Positions 54,581 to 59,373 of a DNA stretch of 59,373 bases are shown in pieces; the first letter of the stretch is position 1, and each line of letters starts with the position of its first letter. Both the position numbers and the translations under genes were made by a program. The notes under the pieces are model-generated. The model was not told the origin of the DNA and ran no database searches. It saw only the letters and a program-made list of their open reading frames with translations. Source of the stretch: an uncultured Bacteroidia bacterium (lineage in GTDB: Bacteria > Bacteroidota > Bacteroidia > Bacteroidales > UBA932); the NCBI GenBank assembly GCA_902797435.1, contig CADBSV010000033.1:1-59373 (forward strand). The letters run 5' to 3'.

Positions 54581-57500
54581 ATGAAACGACTCTGTTTTCT
54601 CCTGCTTCTCGTCATATTCCCCGGATCGGTTTTTGCCCAGGTCCCGTCCCCAAAGGACTTCAAAGGGACTGCGGACAGCCTCAATGTGCATCTGGAAGAG
54701 CATTTCAACGTGCGCTCCAGAGTGGATGTATGGAAGGTTATGCGAAGGGGCAACGTGCTTGACATATACTTCGACAGGAATCTTTCCGACTATCCCTGGA
54801 GAGGCGAAGACCTTGGGTGGATGAGAAGCCGTCTGGAGGAGTTCTGGCCGGAGAATCTTCGGTCCTATAAGCCCGGCAGGCTGTTTTGCAGAAGCATCGA
54901 GCTTGACGACCTCCCCACTCCCGGTCCCGGAAACGGGTCCGGAAAGCCTCAGGACTACAAATACAACTACCGCAGCCACCGCACCGGGAATGCATTCGTG
55001 GAGCCTCTCGTAAAGAACCATCCATCAAAAGGCCTGTACCGCAGGAATATCGCCCTGTGGCAAAGTCACGGTCTTTATTTTGACGGCAGTTTCTGGAACT
55101 GGCAGCGCACCCCGCTTTTCCGTACCATCGAAGACCTCTACACCCAGAGCTACGTACTCCCCTTCCTTATTCCCATGCTGGAGAATGCCGGAGCGTATGT
55201 TCTCACACCAAGGGAAAGGGATACCCAGATACACGAAGTCATCTGCGACAACGACCCGCACTATGCTTCCGAAACCACGGCCTCCACATGTGACTGGGCA
55301 TCCGCCTTTGAAGAGCCGCTTCCCTCCCGCAGGCACGGGAAATACCGGGAAAAAGGCAGCTGGAGCTCCCTGGAAGGAGGCTTTGCAGACAAATGGCATA
55401 TACTCTCCGGAGAAGACAACCCCTTTTCTGCCGGAACCGCCAGACAGGCCGCTACCGTAAGGGGCGCAGCCACCGCCGAAGCCAGATGGATGCCCGACAT
55501 CCCGGAAAGGGGACGCTATGCAGTGTATGTCTCCTACAAAAGCATTGAAGGCAGTACCAAATCGGCCCATTACACTGTAAGGCATCTTGGCGGAAGCAGC
55601 GAGTTCGCCGTTGACCAGACGCACGGAGGCGGCACTTGGATATACCTCGGCACATTCGAGTTCGACAAAGGCTCCGAGCAGAGCTGCGTGATACTTGACA
55701 ACAGCATCCCTAAAGGGCACGAAGGCGGAAAGTTCGTGACCGCCGATGCCGTACGTTTCGGCGGAGGCATAGGAAAGGTGCTCAGGGGTGAGGGCAGCGT
55801 GGCAGATTCTACATGGACAGTCTCCGGAATGCCGTCATATACCGAAGGCGCCCTCTACTGGATGCAGTGGGCCGGCGCCCCCCAAAGCCTTTGGAAGCAG
55901 TGGGACGGAGACTATACCAGGGATTATGCCGGCCGGGGAGCATGGGTCAAATGGATGAAGGATGAGCTTGGCGTCCCGGTGGACCTTTCCCTTGCTTTCC
56001 ACAGCGACGCCGGAGTAGCTCCGGGCGATACGACCGTAGGCACACTGGCAATCTACACCCTGCTCGAAAAAGGCTCCCGCAAGTTTTCCGGCGGGCAGGA
56101 CAGGATGGCCTCCCGTTTCCTCGGGGACTGTATCCAGACCGAGCTCACCGACATGATCCGCCGCAACTACGATTCAACATGGCGGCGCAGGCAGCTCTGG
56201 GACCGCTCCTACTCGGAATGCCGCACCACGGACGTTCCGGGCATAATCCTCGAAATCCTGAGCCACCAGAACTTCGCCGACATGAAATACGGCCTCGACC
56301 CTCAGTTCCGCTTCGACGTAAGCCGCAGCGTTTACAAGGGCATGCTCAAGTTCCTAAGCTCCTATTATGGCAGCAGCTATGCAGTGCAGCCGCTTCCTGT
56401 TAAGGATTTCAGGGTAAAGATAGAAGGCGATGCACTGCGCCTCAGCTGGAGCCCGGTCGAAGACCCGCTTGAACCTACAGCCAAACCCACGTATTATACG
56501 GTATATACCCGAACCGACGGGGGCGGATGGGATGCCGGACGTTCCGTAAGGGACACCACCACCACGACGGCCCTTCCGGAGGGTAAAGTACTCTCTTTCA
56601 AGGTAACGGCTTGCAACGATGGCGGAGCCTCCTTCCCTTCGGAAATCCTTTCCGCTGGAAGGCCTTCTGCCGGCACAGGCAGGACGGCAGCCCCGGCAAA
56701 AAGCAAAGTATTGATAGTTAACAACTTCACCAGAATAAGCGGTCCCGCTTTCTTCGACTATCCCGAATATGCAGGTTTCGATGACGCCCTGGATGGAGGC
56801 GTCCCGTGGGGAACTGAAATCAATTTCATAGGAGAAGATTACGAACACCGCCGGGACAAAGCGTATTCGGGCAACAACGCCCCGGGATTCGGCGGTTCCG
56901 ATTACTGGTTTGCCGGACGCACCTACGAAGGCAACAGCTTCGACTATCCCGCAGCCCACGGAAAGGCCCTTCTGGAGTTGGGATACAGTTTTGAATCCTG
57001 CAGTGCCGGAGCATTCGCAGGCGCGGACCACGATGCCGGCATCATAGACCTCATCTGCGGAAAACAGGTCTCCACCATCACCGGCTCAGGTGAGCACGGA
57101 GTCCGTTTCCAGGTGTTCCCGGAGGAGATCCGGGAATCCATCGCTAAAGCCTCGGGCAAAGGCGTTTCGCTTATTGTGTCCGGAGCCGACATAGCAACGG
57201 AAGGATGGGACAGCGTTTACCGTCTCCCCGACAACGATGCCATATCAGATTACAGAAGGGCCGTCCGCGACTTCTGCCGTGAAGTCCTCGGAATCAAGTG
57301 GATAAGCAGCAGGGCCTCCCGCGACGGAATCGTGCTGCACATGAGCGGAGGCCGTCCTATGGAATTCTGGAACCTGAAGAATTCCCGGTGTTACTGCGTC
57401 GAGAACCCAGACGGAATACGTCCTAACGACAAAAACGGCAAGGTGGTTTACAAATACCGCAGCAGCAATGTGGGGGCCGGGGTCTTCTATAAGGGAGACG

Positions 57501-57601
57501 GCTACCGTGCCGCCACCTTCGGATTCCCTCTGGAAACCCTCAAGAGCGGCGAAGACCTGCGGGACATCCTTTCCGCAAGCCTGTCGTTTATTTCAGAATG
57601 A
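54581..57601 (+). CDS. Large secreted amidase_3-type protein with Golvesin-like insert
   Basis: A 1006-residue protein with signal peptide MKRLCFLLLLVIFPGSVFA. The N-acetylmuramoyl-L-alanine amidase parts are split: WQSHGLYFDGSF (first His) and TIEDLYTQ (Glu) come before, LAFHSDAGV (second His) and GIILEILSHQN (catalytic Glu) come after. An inserted domain (about 265-400, YAVYVSYKSIEG and YTVRHLGGSSEFAVDQT) matches Golvesin/xanthan-lyase type modules. A fibronectin III-like domain (about 610-690) and a glutamine amidotransferase-like C-terminal domain (about 710-1000) follow. It may cut cell-wall peptides in the periplasm. Confidence 0.8.
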   Translation: MKRLCFLLLLVIFPGSVFAQVPSPKDFKGTADSLNVHLEEHFNVRSRVDVWKVMRRGNVLDIYFDRNLSDYPWRGEDLGWMRSRLEEFWPENLRSYKPGRLFCRSIELDDLPTPGPGNGSGKPQDYKYNYRSHRTGNAFVEPLVKNHPSKGLYRRNIALWQSHGLYFDGSFWNWQRTPLFRTIEDLYTQSYVLPFLIPMLENAGAYVLTPRERDTQIHEVICDNDPHYASETTASTCDWASAFEEPLPSRRHGKYREKGSWSSLEGGFADKWHILSGEDNPFSAGTARQAATVRGAATAEARWMPDIPERGRYAVYVSYKSIEGSTKSAHYTVRHLGGSSEFAVDQTHGGGTWIYLGTFEFDKGSEQSCVILDNSIPKGHEGGKFVTADAVRFGGGIGKVLRGEGSVADSTWTVSGMPSYTEGALYWMQWAGAPQSLWKQWDGDYTRDYAGRGAWVKWMKDELGVPVDLSLAFHSDAGVAPGDTTVGTLAIYTLLEKGSRKFSGGQDRMASRFLGDCIQTELTDMIRRNYDSTWRRRQLWDRSYSECRTTDVPGIILEILSHQNFADMKYGLDPQFRFDVSRSVYKGMLKFLSSYYGSSYAVQPLPVKDFRVKIEGDALRLSWSPVEDPLEPTAKPTYYTVYTRTDGGGWDAGRSVRDTTTTTALPEGKVLSFKVTACNDGGASFPSEILSAGRPSAGTGRTAAPAKSKVLIVNNFTRISGPAFFDYPEYAGFDDALDGGVPWGTEINFIGEDYEHRRDKAYSGNNAPGFGGSDYWFAGRTYEGNSFDYPAAHGKALLELGYSFESCSAGAFAGADHDAGIIDLICGKQVSTITGSGEHGVRFQVFPEEIRESIAKASGKGVSLIVSGADIATEGWDSVYRLPDNDAISDYRRAVRDFCREVLGIKWISSRASRDGIVLHMSGGRPMEFWNLKNSRCYCVENPDGIRPNDKNGKVVYKYRSSNVGAGVFYKGDGYRAATFGFPLETLKSGEDLRDILSASLSFISE

Positions 57602-58517
57602 TCTGCTTCCCTGCCTTCTTGGCTGCCTGATAGGCTTCCTGCGCATCCTTTATCTCCTGAGGGATGGTTTTGCCCGTGACGGCCTCTATCGCAGCGAAAC
57701 TGCCGAGGTCGCTCCAATCCCAGGATGCCCCTATCGTATAGACCTCATCCGATTTTTCCATCACTGCATAGTCGATGCTTATCTTCTCACAGGTCGGGAA
57801 GAGCTTTTTAAGGGATGAACCTTCCCCTTCGGTGTAGAAAGACGGGGCGATGGCGTCCATGACCGAGGCTATCTGCGGACTATGGGCGCGAAGTTCCTTT
57901 TCGATTGTGCGGACATTCCAAACGAAAATGCCTGCGTTCCACAGGTATCCGCCTTCGGCAAGATAGGCCTGCGCAACATCCTTAGCAGGCTTTTCCTTGA
58001 ATGCCTTCACTTTGTGGATTCCGCCCTCCGATACCGGTCCCTCCTGGATATAACCGTATCCGGTGTTCGGTTCCGAAGGCTGTATGCCAACCGTAACGAT
58101 AGCGTCCCTGTCTGCTGTAAAAGCAAGGGCCTGTGCAATAGTGGCTGCAAAGGCACCGTGGTCCGGAACATAGGCATCCGACGGCGAAACAACGATGTTG
58201 GCATCATTGTAACGTGCACGGATCTTCCAGCAGGCAAGCGCAATGCACGGAGCCGTGTTGCGGGGCTGGGGTTCCGCCAGTATCTGCTCCGGCGGGATAT
58301 CCGGCAGCTGCTGCCTTACCAAGGGCACATAATTCTCCGATGTGACCACCCAGAAACGGGCCTCGGGATCCACTTCCAGGAAACGGTCGTAAGTGAGCTG
58401 TATGAGAGTGCGTCCGCGGTCTGCCAGATCGAGGAACTGCTTCGGTTTTTCGGGAGTGCTGAGCGGGAAGAGGCGTGTTCCCTGCCCTCCGGCCATGATT
58501 ACTATGTGTGTCGTCAT
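57588..58517 (-). CDS. manC: Mannose-1-phosphate guanylyltransferase
   Basis: A 309-residue enzyme making GDP-mannose, for fucose, colanic-type or O-glycan synthesis. IVIMAGGQGTRLFPLS, EPQPRNTAPCIALACW (G-T-A-P signature), SPSDAYVPD and VKAFKEKPAKD are present. The C-terminal isomerase domain of bifunctional enzymes is absent. Its end overlaps the amidase gene by 14 bp. A weak TATCTTAG box lies just upstream. Confidence 0.92.
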   Translation of the reverse strand: MTTHIVIMAGGQGTRLFPLSTPEKPKQFLDLADRGRTLIQLTYDRFLEVDPEARFWVVTSENYVPLVRQQLPDIPPEQILAEPQPRNTAPCIALACWKIRARYNDANIVVSPSDAYVPDHGAFAATIAQALAFTADRDAIVTVGIQPSEPNTGYGYIQEGPVSEGGIHKVKAFKEKPAKDVAQAYLAEGGYLWNAGIFVWNVRTIEKELRAHSPQIASVMDAIAPSFYTEGEGSSLKKLFPTCEKISIDYAVMEKSDEVYTIGASWDWSDLGSFAAIEAVTGKTIPQEIKDAQEAYQAAKKAGKQIILK

Positions 58518-58553
58518 TTCAACCGCTAAGATAACTATTTCGCGCGAATTTGC

Positions 58554-58561
58554 TATCTTCG
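58554..58561 (+). promoter_or_regulatory. -7 box for the HAD phosphatase gene
   Basis: TATCTTCG is one base off the TAnnTTTG consensus and lies 6 bp before ATG 58568, predicting a leaderless mRNA. Confidence 0.5.
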
Positions 58562-58567
58562 CGCTCC

Positions 58568-59221
58568 ATGAAGAAATACGACATCATCATTTTCGACCTC
58601 GACGGTACCCTTGTAAATACCATCGCCGACCTTGGAGAAGCAGTGAACCATGCACTCTCACAGCACGGGTTCCCTCTCCATGAAGCGGCGGAGTATCCGG
58701 CTATGGTCGGAGCAGGTGTCAGGAATCTGGTAAAGAACGCCCTCCCTGCCAGTCAGCGCGATAATGCCTCTACGGTAGAATCGGTCCTTGCAGACTTTAC
58801 AGCCTTCTACTCTTCTCATATCGATGTCCATACGCGCCCCTACCCGGGAATGACCGGCCTGCTTGAACGTCTGCAGGCCGACGGCTCCATGCTCGCCGTG
58901 GCATCCAACAAGTTCCAGTCCGGCACAGAAACCCTTGTACGGGAGTTTTTCCCCGAAAGGAAATTCATTGCCGTATGCGGAAACAGGCCAGGGATGCCCC
59001 TGAAACCTGATGCCGCACTGGTAAGCAGCATCCTGTCTGAAGCCGGCGAGGGCGTATCCGCCGTGATGGTGGGAGATTCGGCAACAGATATCCTCACGGC
59101 ACATAACGGAGGGATACCTGCCATAGCTGTAAACTGGGGCTACAGACCGGAAAGCGACCTCAAAGATGCAGACGCTCTGGCCCGTTCTCCGGAAGAACTT
59201 GAGGAACTTCTGCGCGGCTGA
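58568..59221 (+). CDS. HAD-family phosphatase, phosphoglycolate phosphatase type
   Basis: A 217-residue cytosolic enzyme. Motif I is FDLDGTLVNT (nucleophile Asp), motif II has VASNK, the Lys is in GMPLKPDAA and motif IV is MVGDSATDILTA. The cap domain is of C1 type. It fits phosphoglycolate phosphatase, though pyrophosphatases of the same family cannot be excluded. Confidence 0.9.
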   Translation: MKKYDIIIFDLDGTLVNTIADLGEAVNHALSQHGFPLHEAAEYPAMVGAGVRNLVKNALPASQRDNASTVESVLADFTAFYSSHIDVHTRPYPGMTGLLERLQADGSMLAVASNKFQSGTETLVREFFPERKFIAVCGNRPGMPLKPDAALVSSILSEAGEGVSAVMVGDSATDILTAHNGGIPAIAVNWGYRPESDLKDADALARSPEELEELLRG

Positions 59222-59251
59222 TTGAAAAAATACAAAAAAAGTTAAAAAATA

Positions 59252-59283
59252 TTTGGAAAATTAAAGCAAATGGGATACCTTTG
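59252..59283 (+). promoter_or_regulatory. Full Bacteroidetes promoter of tRNA-Lys
   Basis: TTTG at 59252-59255 is followed after 20 bp by TACCTTTG at 59276-59283, the consensus -33/-7 pair. The tRNA starts 15 bp beyond. The best-formed promoter in the window. Confidence 0.8.
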
Positions 59284-59298
59284 CAATCCCAATTCGGG

Positions 59299-59371
59299 GA
59301 CCCGTTAGCTCAGTCGGTAGAGCACATCCCTTTTAAGGATGGGGTCTCGGGTTCGAGCCCCGAACGGGTCA
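59299..59371 (+). tRNA. tRNA-Lys (TTT)
   Basis: A 73-nt cloverleaf: acceptor arms GACCCGT and ACGGGTC, D-loop TTAGCTCAGTCGGTAGAGC, anticodon stem CATCC/GGATG with loop CTTTTAA (anticodon TTT), and T-loop GTTCGAG. The CCA is not clearly encoded (the window ends in ACA). It may be the first of a cluster cut off by the window edge. Confidence 0.96.
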
Positions 59372-59373
59372 CA

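Noticed and set aside
1..59373. CRISPR array, rRNA operon, phage genes or integrase
   Set aside because: No regularly spaced repeats, no rRNA sequence and no integrase or structural phage proteins were seen in any frame.

Overview
The window looks like a chromosome segment of a fairly GC-rich Bacteroidales bacterium. Supporting signs are repeated promoters with the Bacteroidetes -7 box TAnnTTTG (one with a TTTG -33 box 20 bp upstream, before a tRNA), little Shine-Dalgarno signal, and typical Bacteroidetes families: DUF4301, the GSCFA-motif protein, PdxB, a biotin-dependent methylmalonyl-CoA decarboxylase sodium pump, secreted C1B peptidase and many lipoproteins. No species can be named from the sequence alone.

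Layout. (1) About 1-7.8 kb is a visibly AT-richer accessory end. An SF1 helicase-nuclease gene sits between two direct copies of the 3' end of dtd (265-573 and 3498-3807), next to a decayed IS5-type transposase. Carbonic anhydrase and three orphan secreted proteins follow, one of them retropepsin-like. (2) About 7.9-23 kb is core-like: a NUDIX/EamA/EttA cluster, mtnN, a seven-gene leftward operon ending in copA, then pepC, pssA and a lipoprotein. (3) 23-28.3 kb holds RNase Y, a structured RNA that may be 6S RNA, zapA with a coiled-coil partner, rfbA, a CNNM transporter and a small AraC-type regulator. (4) 28.3-37.8 kb holds ffh, a 5'-nucleotidase with an outer-membrane barrel, a GSCFA protein, a GntR/ABC operon with a clear palindromic operator, a zinc peptidase, yebC and a TPR protein. 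(5) 37.9-48.5 kb holds DUF4301-pdxB-DUF721-recF, divergent from the mmd decarboxylase operon, then umuC and umuD separated by pgi. (6) 48.5-59.4 kb holds an M28-like protein, a TPR protein, WalJ, an MsbA-type ABC exporter, VanZ, a 1006-residue amidase, manC, a HAD phosphatase and tRNA-Lys.

The most notable signals are: the helicase-nuclease cargo in a duplicated dtd 3' end, a plausible defence locus; a set of promoters whose -7 box lies only 4-8 bp before the start codon, predicting leaderless mRNAs (ffh, the ABC exporter, the HAD gene and others); a UmuD-like protein with Arg at the catalytic Lys position, split from umuC by pgi; an M28 fold protein that has lost zinc ligands; and the candidate 6S RNA downstream of zapA.
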